A stretch of DNA of 64,000 bases from Bradymonas sp963697525 (GCA_963697525.1 OY969087.1:868001-932000), one strand, 5' to 3'. Positions 9,096 to 17,708 are shown, counted from the first letter of the stretch. The notes: generated by a model not told the origin, from the letters alone. Numbers and translations are program-made.

Positions 9096-9125
9096 CGAAA
9101 GGCAGCGCCGAAGCGCTGCCTTTCG
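9096..9125 (-). terminator. Rho-independent terminator
   Basis: Perfect 13-bp stem CGAAAGGCAGCGC around a TTCG-type tetraloop. On the minus strand it is followed by TTTTTCTTGG. It probably ends minus-strand transcription coming from the mnmE/small lipoprotein direction. Confidence 0.85.
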
Positions 9126-9443
9126 AGTTGGTTTGCCGCATGTGCCGGTGTTGAGAATGGCTGTCGAAACCCTGGATTTACCAGGTGGTGGACAGTAAGT
9201 AGCGGGCGTCAGCCTTCGCTCTTGGGACTCAAGAGGCATGACTTCTTCCTACCAGAGACCGTCCCCTTATATATGCGTACGGGGTTCCTCACGTGCCTAT
9301 CTCGCACGAACACCGCAGCGAAACCAAACTTGAGTATTATCGTAAGCCGCGAGGCCCACGCTTGCAAGCGCGCATCCTCGCTGACTGCGCGGGTATAACG
9401 GCCGGCGGGGGGTGGCATTCCCAGCAATTGCCAGCACGTTCGC

Positions 9444-9869
9444 CTACTGTGCCGACGTCGGCTCGAGCGTGATCGTCTTGCTCACGTGCGTGCATTTTTC
9501 GGGGCAGCTCGATCCCGTGGGCTCGCTGGGCTTGTCCAGCGCCACGTCGCCGACGAGGCGCAGCGGGGGATCGTCCTTGGAGCTCAAATCGACGGTGATG
9601 CTGTCGGGCGGGGTGGCGTTGAGGGTGAGCGCGCCGTTGGCGCAATCGTAGCCGGTGCCCTGGCCGGGGCAGTTGACGTCGAAGGTGGTGTCGGCGACGT
9701 CGACCGTGCCCGAAAAGCCGGTGATCGCGTTGCCGTCGGCGTCCTGAAGGTGCAGCGTGATCGAATCCAGGCAGGCGATCGTGGGGCAGGGATTCTCCGA
9801 GGAGCCGCACCCGGTCAGCGTGACCAGCAGGGCGGCGGTGGCGGCGATCGGCAGCAGTTTCTGGATCAT
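9444..9869 (-). CDS. Small hypothetical lipoprotein
   Basis: 141-residue protein with a signal peptide and lipobox LTGC (Cys21), so lipid-anchored in the cell envelope. The mature part is acidic with four or more Cys (CPTIACLD, CPGQGTGYDC, CPEKC) that could form disulfides, and reads like a small beta-sandwich (DADGNAITGFSGTVDVADTT). I do not recognise a family. It lies nine bases after the mnmE stop, in the same direction, and may be co-transcribed with it. Confidence 0.75.
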   Translation of the reverse strand: MIQKLLPIAATAALLVTLTGCGSSENPCPTIACLDSITLHLQDADGNAITGFSGTVDVADTTFDVNCPGQGTGYDCANGALTLNATPPDSITVDLSSKDDPPLRLVGDVALDKPSEPTGSSCPEKCTHVSKTITLEPTSAQ

Positions 9870-9878
9870 GGCAAATCG

Positions 9879-11258
9879 CTATTTTCCGACACAGAATTCG
9901 GCGAAGATCTTGTTCAAGATGTCATCGGTGGACACGTGGCCGACGATGTCGCCCAGCGCGTCCAGGGCCTCGCGCAGGTCCAGGGCGACGAATTCGTGCT
10001 CCATACCCGCCTCGACGGCGCCTTTGGCGCGCCGAAGCGACTCCAGGGCGCGGCGGACGCATTCGAGATGGCGCGCGCGGCTCAAAAGCACGCCCTCGCC
10101 GCTGGTCAGCTCCTCGGCGATGGCGGTGAGCGTGGTCACGAGTTCGTCGAAGCCGCGCGTCGAGTCGGCGCCAAAGGAGGTGGGCACGACGTGCTCGAAG
10201 CGGTCGAGCAGGGCTTCGTCGTCGTCGCTGAGCTCGCAGGCCAGGTCGACCTTATTGCGCACGACGACGGCCGTGGCCCGGCGCTCGAGGGTGTCTTCGA
10301 GGTCGCGGCGCTGGTCGCCGGGCATCGGCTCGCTGTGATCGACCAGCCAGATGACCAGGTCGGCCTTATTCTGAAGCTCGCGGCTTCGCTCGATGCCGAT
10401 GGCCTCGACCTCGTCGTCGGTCGCGCGCAGGCCCGCCGTGTCGACCACGCGCAGGGCGACGCCCTCGAGGTGGATCTCCTCTTCGAGGAAGTCGCGGGTG
10501 GTGCCGGCGACGGCCGTGACGATGGCGCGCTCGCTGCCGTGCAGGGCGTTGAACAGGGTGGACTTGCCGGCGTTGGGCGGTCCCAGGATGACCACGCGCA
10601 CGCCCTCGCGCTGGCGGCGGCCCTGGTCGAAGCGGCGCTCCAGGCCCTCGAGTTCGGCGATGGTTGCGTCGACGCGGGCGAGCACCTCGTCGTGCTCGAT
10701 CTGGTAGACGTGCTCCTCGTGGGCGAAGTCGATGGCCGACTCCACCAGGATGAGCGCCTCGGTGACCCGCTCGCGGTGCGCGCGAATGGCCTCGCCGAGG
10801 CTTCCCTGCAAATGCTCCATGGCGAGCTTGTGCGCCGAGACGCTGGTCGCCTCGACCAGATCAGCGACGGCCTCGGCCTGGGTCAGGTCGATGCGCTCAT
10901 TGAGGAACGCACGCTCGGTGAACTCGCCGGGCCCGGCCATGCGCGCGCCCGTGGCCAGCGCGGCGTCGAGCACCCTTCTCAAGATGATGGGGCCGCCGTG
11001 GCATTGGAACTCCACGACGTCCTCGCCGGTGTAGGTGTGCGGGGCGGCCATGAGCACGCACAGCGACTCGTCGACCAGCTCACCGTGCTCGTCGTGGATG
11101 CGCGACAGGCGCAGTTTGTGGGTGGGGTAGTCGGCGGGCCAATCGGGCACCAGCGCCGCGAGGATCGAGCGCGCCGCGGCGCCGCTGACCCGCACGATGC
11201 CCACCCCGCCGCGCCCCGCCGGAGTGGCGATCGCGGCGATGGTGTTGGTGTCCTTCAT
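9879..11258 (-). CDS. mnmE: tRNA modification GTPase MnmE
   Basis: 459-residue MnmE (TrmE), which with MnmG makes the cmnm5 modification at U34 of certain tRNAs. The folate-binding N-domain has TIAAIATPAGRGGVGIVR and PGEFTERAFLNERIDLTQAEA. The inserted G domain has the P-loop GPPNAGKST, TTRDF, DTAGLR and NKVD. The C-terminus ends in the family FAEFCVGK with the conserved Cys. The start is the ATG at 11258; upstream codons lie in the end of jag. It is the distal gene of the dnaA-rpmH-rnpA-yidD-yidC-jag block, the usual position of mnmE. Confidence 0.97.
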   Translation of the reverse strand: MKDTNTIAAIATPAGRGGVGIVRVSGAAARSILAALVPDWPADYPTHKLRLSRIHDEHGELVDESLCVLMAAPHTYTGEDVVEFQCHGGPIILRRVLDAALATGARMAGPGEFTERAFLNERIDLTQAEAVADLVEATSVSAHKLAMEHLQGSLGEAIRAHRERVTEALILVESAIDFAHEEHVYQIEHDEVLARVDATIAELEGLERRFDQGRRQREGVRVVILGPPNAGKSTLFNALHGSERAIVTAVAGTTRDFLEEEIHLEGVALRVVDTAGLRATDDEVEAIGIERSRELQNKADLVIWLVDHSEPMPGDQRRDLEDTLERRATAVVVRNKVDLACELSDDDEALLDRFEHVVPTSFGADSTRGFDELVTTLTAIAEELTSGEGVLLSRARHLECVRRALESLRRAKGAVEAGMEHEFVALDLREALDALGDIVGHVSTDDILNKIFAEFCVGK

Positions 11259-11271
11259 CGTCGAAAGCTCG

Positions 11272-11787
11272 TCAGGAAGGCCTGATCGAGAGCTTGCGGA
11301 AGATCCCCTGGCCCTCGCTCTCGGTCTTGACCGATTTGTCGTCCTCGAGCGCCTTATGCACGATGGCACGCTCGTAGCTGTTCAGCCCGGCCACGGTGAC
11401 CTGCTTGCCCAACTTGACGGCCACGTCGCGCAGCTCGGCGGCGACGTTGTCCAGCCGGTCGGTGCGCTGGTCGCGCCAGCCGCGCACGTCCAGCGTGACC
11501 GGGCGCTTCTCGCCGCAGCGCGACAGCGCCGCGCTCAACAGCGTCTGGATGGATTCGATGGACTTGGGCGCGGACGTGCCAATGCCCAGCAGGTACTCGG
11601 CGTCCTCGCCGGAGGCGTCGAAGTACAGGTGGTCGTCTTCCAGGCGCGCCTCGATGTCGATGTCGAAGTTCATGCGCTCGAAGACCCCCGCCAACCACTG
11701 CGTGCCGTAGGCCAGCGGGTCGACGGTCTCCTGGGCCGGAGCCTCGGTCTCTTCAGTTTCTTCCACAGCTGGCTTCTCTTCGCTCAT
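11272..11787 (-). CDS. jag: Jag/KhpB-family RNA-binding protein
   Basis: 171-residue RNA-binding protein with an acidic N-terminus (Glu-rich, residues 1-22), a KH-like domain (about 25-95) and an R3H domain (about 100-165; LNSYERAIVHKALEDDKSVKTESEG is the R3H signature region). In other bacteria KhpB/SpoIIIJ-associated proteins bind many RNAs and influence cell division and envelope functions. Placement directly after yidC and before mnmE is the conserved arrangement and supports the call. It lacks the long N-terminal Jag_N extension seen in Firmicutes. Confidence 0.93.
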   Translation of the reverse strand: MSEEKPAVEETEETEAPAQETVDPLAYGTQWLAGVFERMNFDIDIEARLEDDHLYFDASGEDAEYLLGIGTSAPKSIESIQTLLSAALSRCGEKRPVTLDVRGWRDQRTDRLDNVAAELRDVAVKLGKQVTVAGLNSYERAIVHKALEDDKSVKTESEGQGIFRKLSIRPS

Positions 11788-11817
11788 AATCTCATCACTC
11801 GGTCACAAATTAACGCA

Positions 11818-11889
11818 GTTGCCGTCACGCAGTCACGCAGTTGCCATTCACTCGATCACTCGACCACGCAATCACTCGATCACTCTCAC
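11818..11889. repeat. CACTCGATCACTCG-type simple repeat
   Basis: Short irregular direct repeats of CACTCGATCACTCG and GTCACGCAGT between yidC and jag, just 3' of the yidC stop. The same motif follows the topA stop (55025-55091) and overlaps the end of the sensor kinase at 26284-26303. Confidence 0.7.
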
Positions 11890-13620
11890 TCACGCTTTCG
11901 CCGGCTCGGGCTCATCCGTCGAGTACTTCTTGCGGATGTAGTACTGCTGGCCGACGCCGATGACCAGGCTCAGCGCGTAGTACAACACCAGCCCGGAGGG
12001 CAAAAACAGCATGAACGCGGTGAACATGATCGGCATGACCTTCATCATGATCGCCGCCTGACTATTGGTCGTGTCCACCGTGCTCATCTTCTGCTGCAGC
12101 AGCATGGCCACACCCATCAAGATCGGCAGCACGTAATACGGGTCCGGGGCGGCCAGGTTGGTATACCACAGCGCGAAGTGAGCGTGATACAGCTCCACGG
12201 AGTTGTAGATGGTCACGTACAGACCGTACAAAAACGGCATCTGCAGGAGCATCGGCAGACAGCCGCCGGCGGGGCTGACGTTGTGCTCCTTGAAGATCGC
12301 CATGGTCTCTTCGGTCTGGCGCTGGCGGTCGTCGGGGTACTTCTCCTTGACCTCGTTGAGCATGGGCTGGACCTTCTTCATGCGCTCCATGCTGCCGTAG
12401 GCCTTCATGTTGACCGGCCACAGCAGCCCGCGAATGATGAACGTCAGCAAGATGATCGCCAGGCCCCAGTTACCCACGAAGTCGTACAGGTGCACCAGGC
12501 CCCAGCGCATCGGACGGGCGACGAAGGCGAACATGCCGTAGTTGACGCTGGCGTCGAGCTTGTGGCCCACCTGGTGGAGCACGTCGACGTCTTTGGGACC
12601 CAGATACAACTGGTGGTTGACCGTGGTGGTCTCGCCGGGGGCCAGCGAAAAGCCGTTCTCCACCACGCGGGTGCGCAGGTAGTGGTCGTTGACCACCTTG
12701 AGCTCGCAGCGCTGGGCGGGCTTGTCGGGGATGTCCGCCAACATGAAGTAGCGGGTGTCCACCGCGCCCCACAGCGTGTCGCCGGCGTCGTAGCGCTGGG
12801 GCGAATCGACCACCGACTTGAAGTTCTCCCGCTCGGTGTCTTCGGTGTTCTTGCACACCCCTTCGAGGCGGTTGGGCCGGAAATTGAGGAAGCTCTTCTT
12901 CTTCTCCGGGTTCTTCCACGCGTAGATGTCGGTGGCCATGGTGTCGACCAGACGCCCCTTGTTGAGGGTGTTGGTCACGGCCACGTTCATGTCGACGACG
13001 TAGGGAATCTTGGGGTCGATCGCGTAGGTCTTCAGGATGTTGAAGCGGCCGGCCGGGTCGTCGTAGCGATACACCAGCTTGGTGTAATTGCCGCCCTTCC
13101 CCTTGGTGCTGGCGCTCTCGTCGAGCTGGTAGACCGGAGCGTTGGGCATATCCACGCTCTGGTCGAGGAAGCGGGTGGCGAACGGATAATCGGGCGCGCC
13201 CTTGGGAAGGCCCACCAGATCGCCGCGCGCGGTGTACTGCTTGGGCGAGGTGATGTTGGCCGAGACCACGCTGGCGTCTTTGTTGGTCAGCTCGACGCTG
13301 ATGTGATCGCCGACCAGCTTGTCCTGGCGCACCGGGATATGGCGCGCCGGCGGCGTGGGCTTGTTGGCCGGAGCGGTCTTCTGGGCGTGGGCCCCTTTCT
13401 GGGCGCCCTGCTTCTCGGCGGTCTTCGCCTGCTCGCCGGCCTTCTTGGTGGCGTTGGCGGCTTTTTGGCCGCTCTTGGCCGACTCGCCGGCTTGCTGGGT
13501 GACCTTCGCGTTGGTCGACGTCGCCTGCTTCTTCTGGGGTGGCGGCGCCAAAAAGAGCTGCCAGACCAGGAGGATGGCCAGGCTGAGGACCATCGCGATG
13601 ATGAAGCGCTTGTTATCCAT
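11890..13620 (-). CDS. yidC: Membrane protein insertase YidC
   Basis: 576-residue Gram-negative-type YidC/Oxa1 insertase, which inserts and folds inner-membrane proteins alone or with SecYEG. An N-terminal membrane anchor (FIIAMVLSLAILLVWQLFLA) precedes a Lys/Ala/Gln-rich linker of about 60 residues and a large periplasmic beta domain (about 100-350). The conserved insertase core has five membrane segments (from GNWGLAIILLTFIIRGLLWP) and the charged cytoplasmic hairpin with KVQPMLNEVKEKYPDDRQR. The basic tail ends YYIRKKYSTDEPEPAKA. Neighbours yidD/rnpA/rpmH upstream and jag/mnmE downstream are the canonical order. Confidence 0.97.
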   Translation of the reverse strand: MDNKRFIIAMVLSLAILLVWQLFLAPPPQKKQATSTNAKVTQQAGESAKSGQKAANATKKAGEQAKTAEKQGAQKGAHAQKTAPANKPTPPARHIPVRQDKLVGDHISVELTNKDASVVSANITSPKQYTARGDLVGLPKGAPDYPFATRFLDQSVDMPNAPVYQLDESASTKGKGGNYTKLVYRYDDPAGRFNILKTYAIDPKIPYVVDMNVAVTNTLNKGRLVDTMATDIYAWKNPEKKKSFLNFRPNRLEGVCKNTEDTERENFKSVVDSPQRYDAGDTLWGAVDTRYFMLADIPDKPAQRCELKVVNDHYLRTRVVENGFSLAPGETTTVNHQLYLGPKDVDVLHQVGHKLDASVNYGMFAFVARPMRWGLVHLYDFVGNWGLAIILLTFIIRGLLWPVNMKAYGSMERMKKVQPMLNEVKEKYPDDRQRQTEETMAIFKEHNVSPAGGCLPMLLQMPFLYGLYVTIYNSVELYHAHFALWYTNLAAPDPYYVLPILMGVAMLLQQKMSTVDTTNSQAAIMMKVMPIMFTAFMLFLPSGLVLYYALSLVIGVGQQYYIRKKYSTDEPEPAKA

Positions 13621-13670
13621 GATAAATCTACGGTTGGGTTACTGCCGTGGGAGCGCACGGCGCGTCCACC

Positions 13671-13982
13671 TCAAGGAACCGGGTCGTGGCCGCCGGGATG
13701 GAATGGGTGACATCGCAACAGCCGGCGCAGGCCGAGCCAACAGCCGCGCACGAATCCGTATTTGCGGATGGCGATGAGGGTGTATTGCGAACAGGTCGGC
13801 TGGAAGCGGCACGACGGGGGAGTCAACGGAGAGATGGCACGCTGGTAGAAACGAATCAGCCCGATGCCCCCGCGCGCCAGCCATCCCACCGCGCGCGTGT
13901 GCTGGTCGTCGACCGCCAGGTCGGTGCCAGTGGGCTCGTCCGACGGATCGGACGGCGTCGGGTTGTTGACGGGCGAATCCAC
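13671..13982 (-). CDS. yidD: Membrane protein insertion efficiency factor YidD
   Basis: 103-residue YidD, a small membrane-associated factor helping YidC-dependent insertion. The family core GIGLIRFYQRAISPLTPPSC RFQPTCSQYT is present (written here as two halves) with its conserved cysteines, and the protein ends with RLLRCHPFHPGGHDPVP. An acidic extension of about 35 residues precedes the core. I choose the GTG at 13982, which has AAGAGGG 7 bases upstream and lies 20 bases after the rnpA stop; longer readings run inside rnpA. It is located between rnpA and yidC as usual. Confidence 0.95.
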   Translation of the reverse strand: MDSPVNNPTPSDPSDEPTGTDLAVDDQHTRAVGWLARGGIGLIRFYQRAISPLTPPSCRFQPTCSQYTLIAIRKYGFVRGCWLGLRRLLRCHPFHPGGHDPVP

Positions 13983-14001
13983 GTTCGCACCCTCTTGGAG
14001 A

Positions 14002-14382
14002 TCATTTGCGAGTCGCCGCGCTTTCGAGCAGGCCGACGAGCTCAACGCGCAACACGTCGAACTCGTCGCGCGCTCCCGACGCCTTGACGATGACCACAAA
14101 GTCAAAGCCGGCCGGCACAACGGCTTTGTTGCACCGAAACACTTCCCGCACGCGCCGCTTCCACCAGTTGCGCACCGTCGCCTTGCCCACCTTGCGGCTG
14201 GCGGTGACCCCCAGGCGCGACCAAGCGCGACCGTTGGGTCGACCGTAGACGATGAAGTGTCGACCGGCCCGGCGCATTCCCTGGCGTTGGGTCCTCAAGA
14301 ACTCCGGGCGCTTGCGCAGCCGTTCGGCCTTGCGCAAGCGCCGATCGTCCTGAAAACGCCACGTGTCGTCCAAAGATGCCAC
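14002..14382 (-). CDS. rnpA: Ribonuclease P protein component
   Basis: Protein subunit of RNase P, which matures the 5' ends of tRNAs. About 126 residues with basic motif RLRKRPEFLRTQRQG and the diagnostic KVGKATVRNWWKRRVREVFR (the family RNR loop appears here as RNWWKRR). The exact start is uncertain: the GTG at 14382 gives an ordinary length, but TTG codons a little downstream would also fit, and no strong ribosome site is visible for any of them. It follows rpmH after about 65 bases that contain a hairpin. Confidence 0.92.
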   Translation of the reverse strand: MASLDDTWRFQDDRRLRKAERLRKRPEFLRTQRQGMRRAGRHFIVYGRPNGRAWSRLGVTASRKVGKATVRNWWKRRVREVFRCNKAVVPAGFDFVVIVKASGARDEFDVLRVELVGLLESAATRK

Positions 14383-14410
14383 CGGGGTCGGGCCCACAGA
14401 TGTCCGAGAA

Positions 14411-14438
14411 CCGCCGTGGGCCCGCCGAAGCGAGCCCA
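14411..14438 (-). promoter_or_regulatory. Hairpin between rpmH and rnpA
   Basis: On the minus strand GTGGGCTCGC-TTCG-GCGGGCCCAC forms a 10-bp stem with one G-U pair and a TTCG tetraloop, with no T-run. It could stabilise or separate the rpmH and rnpA messages. The left arm shares CCTGTGGGCTCGC with the tandem hairpin repeat at 8161, so it may be a member of that family. Confidence 0.7.
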
Positions 14439-14448
14439 CAGGGCCGAA

Positions 14449-14616
14449 TTACTTGCGGCGAGCCCGCTTGTGGAACTTGGCCGGCGACAGGCGCTTGCGG
14501 CCTTTGTTGCGCCGACGCTTCAGCGTCTTGCGTCCACCCTTGGACTTCATGCGGGCACGGAACCCGTGGGTCTTGCGACGCTTGCGGCGACTGGGCTGAT
14601 ACGTTCTCTTGGTCAT
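14449..14616 (-). CDS. rpmH: 50S ribosomal protein L34
   Basis: Ribosomal protein bL34, 55 residues (MTKRTYQPSRRKRRKTHGFR at the start, ending KFHKRARRK). It is strongly basic and matches the family across its whole core (MKSKGGRKTLKRRRNKGRKR). The C-terminus is about ten residues longer than the 44-47 residues common elsewhere. The start ATG is preceded by GAGAGGA. It is the first gene after dnaA on the same strand and begins the conserved rpmH-rnpA-yidD-yidC series. Confidence 0.97.
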   Translation of the reverse strand: MTKRTYQPSRRKRRKTHGFRARMKSKGGRKTLKRRRNKGRKRLSPAKFHKRARRK

Positions 14617-14800
14617 GACATTCCTCTCTATTCACTAACTTCGATGCGAGCACATCATCTGCGCTCGACCGACTTGGCAAAGACGCGATTGAAACAACGA
14701 CCCCCGACCGCCTATTTCGCGGCCCCTCAGATCGTGGGGGCGAATCGGCGCGGGTCAAAAAGCGTGGCAACTAAACACAATGGGGGGTGCTACGTCAAGT

Positions 14801-16261
14801 CTAGCGCAGCAGCTTGTTCTCGAGGCGTTCGATGAGCGCGCACATCTTGTCGTCGCCGTCGTCGATCAGCCCGCCGATCTTCTTGCAGGCCGCCAACACC
14901 GTGGTGTGGTCCTTGCCGCCGAATTGCTCACCCAACTGGGGGTAGGAATTGTCGGTATGCTTTCGGGCCAGGTACATGGCGTACTGACGCGGCTTGCTGA
15001 TCGCGCGGGTGCGCCGGCTGCCCTTGATGTCGCGCGGGGTGATGGCGAAGTCGGCGGCGACGATCTCGATGATGCGCTCGGTGTTGATCTCGCGGCCCTG
15101 ATCGATGTTCATGCGATCGAGCATCTCGCGGGCCAACTCCAGGGTGATCGGCTGGCCCATCAGGCTGGCCTGGGCGCCCAGGCGAATCAGCGTGCCCTCG
15201 AGCTCGCGCACGTTGCTGCGGATGCTGCTGGCCAACAGGATGGCCACCTCTTTGTCCAGGGCGATGCCGTCGGCCTCGGCTTTCTTCTCCAGGATGGCGA
15301 TGCGCGTCTCCATCTCCGGGGGCTGGATGTCGGCGCACAGCCCCCAGCTAAACCGGCTGCGCAGCCGCTCCTCGATGCCCGGCAGGTCTTTGGGCAGCTT
15401 GTCGGAGGTGATCACGATCTGTTTGCCGCTGTGGTACAGGGCGTTGAACGTGTGGAAAAACTCCTCCTGGGTGGAGTCCTTGCCGGCGATGAATTGGATG
15501 TCGTCGATGAGCAGCACGTCGCAGTTGTTGCGATATTGGGTGCGAAAGGCGTTCATCTCCTTTTGGCGCAGCGAGGTGATGAGCTGATTCATGAAGTCCT
15601 CGCTGGACAGGTTGACCACCCGGGCGCCGGGGTCGCGGCGTATGGCCTCGATGCCCACCGCGTGCAACAGGTGGGTCTTGCCCAGGCCCACCCCGCCGAA
15701 GATGAACAGCGGGTTGTAGGACTTGCCGGGGTTGTCGGCGACGGCCGAGCAGGCGGCGTGGACGAATTGGTTGGACGGGCCCACGACGAACTCGTCGAAG
15801 TCGTGGCGCGGGTTGAGCCCGGCGGCGGTCATCGCCTCCTCGGGATCGGGCCCGGGGCGGCTGGGCTCGTCGAGGCTCATCGCCCCCTGGGTCGGCGGAC
15901 GCCTCGTGGCCGGCTCGACCACCCGGGCGGCCTGCTCCTGCAGGCGTCCCATGCGCGCGGCCATGGCCTCGTCGGGCACGTCCACCGATTGCACGCCGTC
16001 CTCGGCCGTCGAGCTCGCGTAGGCCGCGGCCACGTCCAGGGTCACCTGCACCGGCTCCGGGGTGACGTCGGCGAGCGCGTCCTCGATGAGATCGAGATAG
16101 TTCTCCTCGATCCACGCTTTCAAGAACTCATCGCCGACCTCCAGATACAAGGCCTGCCCGTCACGATGATGCAGCGTAATCTTTTGGAACCACGACTTAA
16201 AATTATGCGAGCTCACCCGTTCTTGGAGCTTGCTCAATGCGGCTTGCCAGATGTCCGTCAT
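14801..16261 (-). CDS. dnaA: Chromosomal replication initiator DnaA
   Basis: 486-residue DnaA, the AAA+ ATPase that opens oriC. Domain I (1-75) includes IWQAALSKLQERVSSHNFKSWF; domain II is a Pro/Ala/Glu-rich linker (about 80-150). Domain III has Walker A GGVGLGKT (189-196), Walker B LLIDDIQF (about 250-257) and sensor regions. Domain IV has the DnaA-box-binding helix-turn-helix ending KDHTTVLAACKKI. It is co-directional with rpmH, whereas many proteobacteria have the two diverging around oriC, and dnaN does not follow. The 360 bases upstream are AT-rich. Confidence 0.98.
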   Translation of the reverse strand: MTDIWQAALSKLQERVSSHNFKSWFQKITLHHRDGQALYLEVGDEFLKAWIEENYLDLIEDALADVTPEPVQVTLDVAAAYASSTAEDGVQSVDVPDEAMAARMGRLQEQAARVVEPATRRPPTQGAMSLDEPSRPGPDPEEAMTAAGLNPRHDFDEFVVGPSNQFVHAACSAVADNPGKSYNPLFIFGGVGLGKTHLLHAVGIEAIRRDPGARVVNLSSEDFMNQLITSLRQKEMNAFRTQYRNNCDVLLIDDIQFIAGKDSTQEEFFHTFNALYHSGKQIVITSDKLPKDLPGIEERLRSRFSWGLCADIQPPEMETRIAILEKKAEADGIALDKEVAILLASSIRSNVRELEGTLIRLGAQASLMGQPITLELAREMLDRMNIDQGREINTERIIEIVAADFAITPRDIKGSRRTRAISKPRQYAMYLARKHTDNSYPQLGEQFGGKDHTTVLAACKKIGGLIDDGDDKMCALIERLENKLLR

Positions 16262-16623
16262 AGGTCAACGCCAAAGGGTCTAAAACAACAAGAAACAGCG
16301 AAAAACCGGGCCAATTAGATCTAGCCTCTCTGGATATTTTCATCAACCAAACTGGGTCTCCCACAAGGGGAAAAAAGTGTCGATTTTGGGGCCGGAAGCC
16401 TCGCCCAAAAGTGCTAAGTCCACAGGTGCGTTTGACTTTTGCGGGAGGAAAAAAACGCCCGACCGGTGACAGATGGGAGACGATCTGGAGGTGGCGCCGA
16501 CGGCGATGAATTTCTGCTTGCATCGGCCCATTGGCAGGTCGGCCAACTGTGACGCGAGTCTGGGCAGGATCGCCGGCGATCGTCGGCGCAGAGATCGCCT
16601 GATCCGATCGTCGCCCCAGGCGA
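16262..16623. other. AT-rich gap upstream of dnaA, weak oriC candidate
   Basis: Non-coding gap of about 360 bases between dnaA and the YqgE gene. The dnaA-proximal 150 bases are clearly richer in A/T than surrounding sequence (runs such as AAAACAACAAGAAACAG and GGGGAAAAAAGTGTCG). I see no perfect TTATCCACA box; TCCCACAAGG and AAGTCCACAGG are weak look-alikes. It should at least contain the dnaA promoter. The oriC assignment is inference from context. Confidence 0.35.
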
Positions 16624-17268
16624 TCACCTCAGGCGGAGCCGGCCTTGCCCATCATCAAGAAACGCGGTGGGGTCGACGCCGATCTTGGCCAGGGCGCGAT
16701 CCCAGCAGTTCTGGGCGGCGCACTCGAAGATCAGCGAGTCGTCGAAGTCGGCCACCAGCCAGGAGCCCTCCTCGATCTCCGACTCCAACTGCCCGGCGCC
16801 CCAGCCGGCGTAGCCGAGCACGGGCATGAAGTAATTGTCGGTGGGGTGCAGGGCGAAGTCCTCGATGACCGCCCCGGAGGCCGACAGCGTCCACTGATCG
16901 CTGAACGCCAGGTTGGCCGGCTCGACCAGGGGATCGCTGGGCGGGTCGACATCGGCCGGCATCGACACCGACGGCGGCGCGTGGTTGTAGATCACCCACA
17001 ACTGCTCGATGCGCACCGGCCCGCCAAAATAGACCGTGGTCTCGAAACGATCGGCCAGGATGGCGTCCTCGATCTCCTCGTTGACGCTGGCGATGAGGGT
17101 GCCAAAGTCGACGTCCACCGGCTTGTTGATGATGTAGCCCATCGCCCCGCGCTGGTCGTGATGCACCAGCAAGATCACCGCGCGCTCGAACGGGCTGCCA
17201 TCCAGCCGCGGCGAGGCCACCAAAAAGCCCGGGGCCATCGAATGGTCGTTGTGTGTCGGGTCCGCCAT
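16624..17268 (-). CDS. YqgE/AlgH family protein
   Basis: 214-residue protein of the YqgE/AlgH (DUF179) family, soluble proteins of uncertain biochemical role first linked to alginate regulation. Family signature segments are MAPGFLVASPRLDGSPFERAV, GAMGYIINKP, VYFGGPV and LGYAGWGAGQLESEI, all in the expected order. An insertion of about 20 residues around SVSMPADVDPPSDPLVEPAN is longer than usual. The start ATG at 17268 gives a normal N-terminus. It faces away from the rhodanese gene at 17394, so the 125-base gap probably holds both promoters. Confidence 0.9.
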   Translation of the reverse strand: MADPTHNDHSMAPGFLVASPRLDGSPFERAVILLVHHDQRGAMGYIINKPVDVDFGTLIASVNEEIEDAILADRFETTVYFGGPVRIEQLWVIYNHAPPSVSMPADVDPPSDPLVEPANLAFSDQWTLSASGAVIEDFALHPTDNYFMPVLGYAGWGAGQLESEIEEGSWLVADFDDSLIFECAAQNCWDRALAKIGVDPTAFLDDGQGRLRLR

Positions 17269-17393
17269 GACGCGCCGCTCGCAGAAGGAGGAGGAAGTCT
17301 GGTCTTGAAGATGAGTGTAGTTAGTGTAATCACCGTCCGACGCCGGAACAGCGCGCCGAACTCTAAGGATAGCGAAATCCCCGAGGAAATGAC

Positions 17394-17708
17394 ATGAAAC
17401 GCATGAGCTACGCAGAAATCGCCCAGAAACGCCAGGACGACGACCTGCGCATCATCGACGTGCGCGAGCAGGACGAATACGACGAGGTGCACGTCCACGA
17501 CGTCGAGCTCTTTCCGCTGTCCGAGCTGCGCCGCGGCGAGATGCCCGAGCCCGACGAGCGCCAGGTGGCGATCATCTGCCGCTCGGGCGGGCGCAGCGCC
17601 ATGGCCTGCCAGATGCTGGAGAACGCCGGCTGGCCGGAGTGCATCAACGTGGAAGGGGGAACGCTGGCGGCGATTGAGGCCGGCGAGGAGCATGTCGAGC
17701 GGGGCTAA
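17394..17708 (+). CDS. Single-domain rhodanese
   Basis: 104-residue single rhodanese domain, predicted sulfurtransferase or persulfide carrier. The active-site loop is CRSGGRS with the catalytic Cys near residue 63, preceded by the IIDVREQDEYDEVHV motif of the N-terminal half. Cytoplasmic (no signal peptide). The start ATG has GAGGAAA at good spacing. It is convergent with rimO, which ends ten bases further on. The sulfur acceptor is not evident from context. Confidence 0.92.
   Translation: MKRMSYAEIAQKRQDDDLRIIDVREQDEYDEVHVHDVELFPLSELRRGEMPEPDERQVAIICRSGGRSAMACQMLENAGWPECINVEGGTLAAIEAGEEHVERG

Larger units (their letters stand above)
8004..9443. other. Gene-poor repeat-filled intergenic region
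   Basis: No credible gene in about 1.4 kb between the LytS-like kinase and a small lipoprotein gene. It holds a four-copy 69-bp tandem hairpin array, a linker with more hairpins that is duplicated near 20.7 kb, a three-copy 67-bp repeat, and a terminator. Several open frames cross it, but they consist of translated repeats. Confidence 0.75.

Noticed and set aside
8982..9239. 85-residue open frame on the minus strand with a good AGGAAG ribosome site
   Set aside because: It runs straight through the intrinsic terminator at 9096-9125 and into the repeat region, and shows no protein family features. A leader peptide or chance frame is possible.
16262..16623. Definite oriC
   Set aside because: No perfect DnaA boxes and no dnaN neighbour; kept only as a low-confidence candidate.
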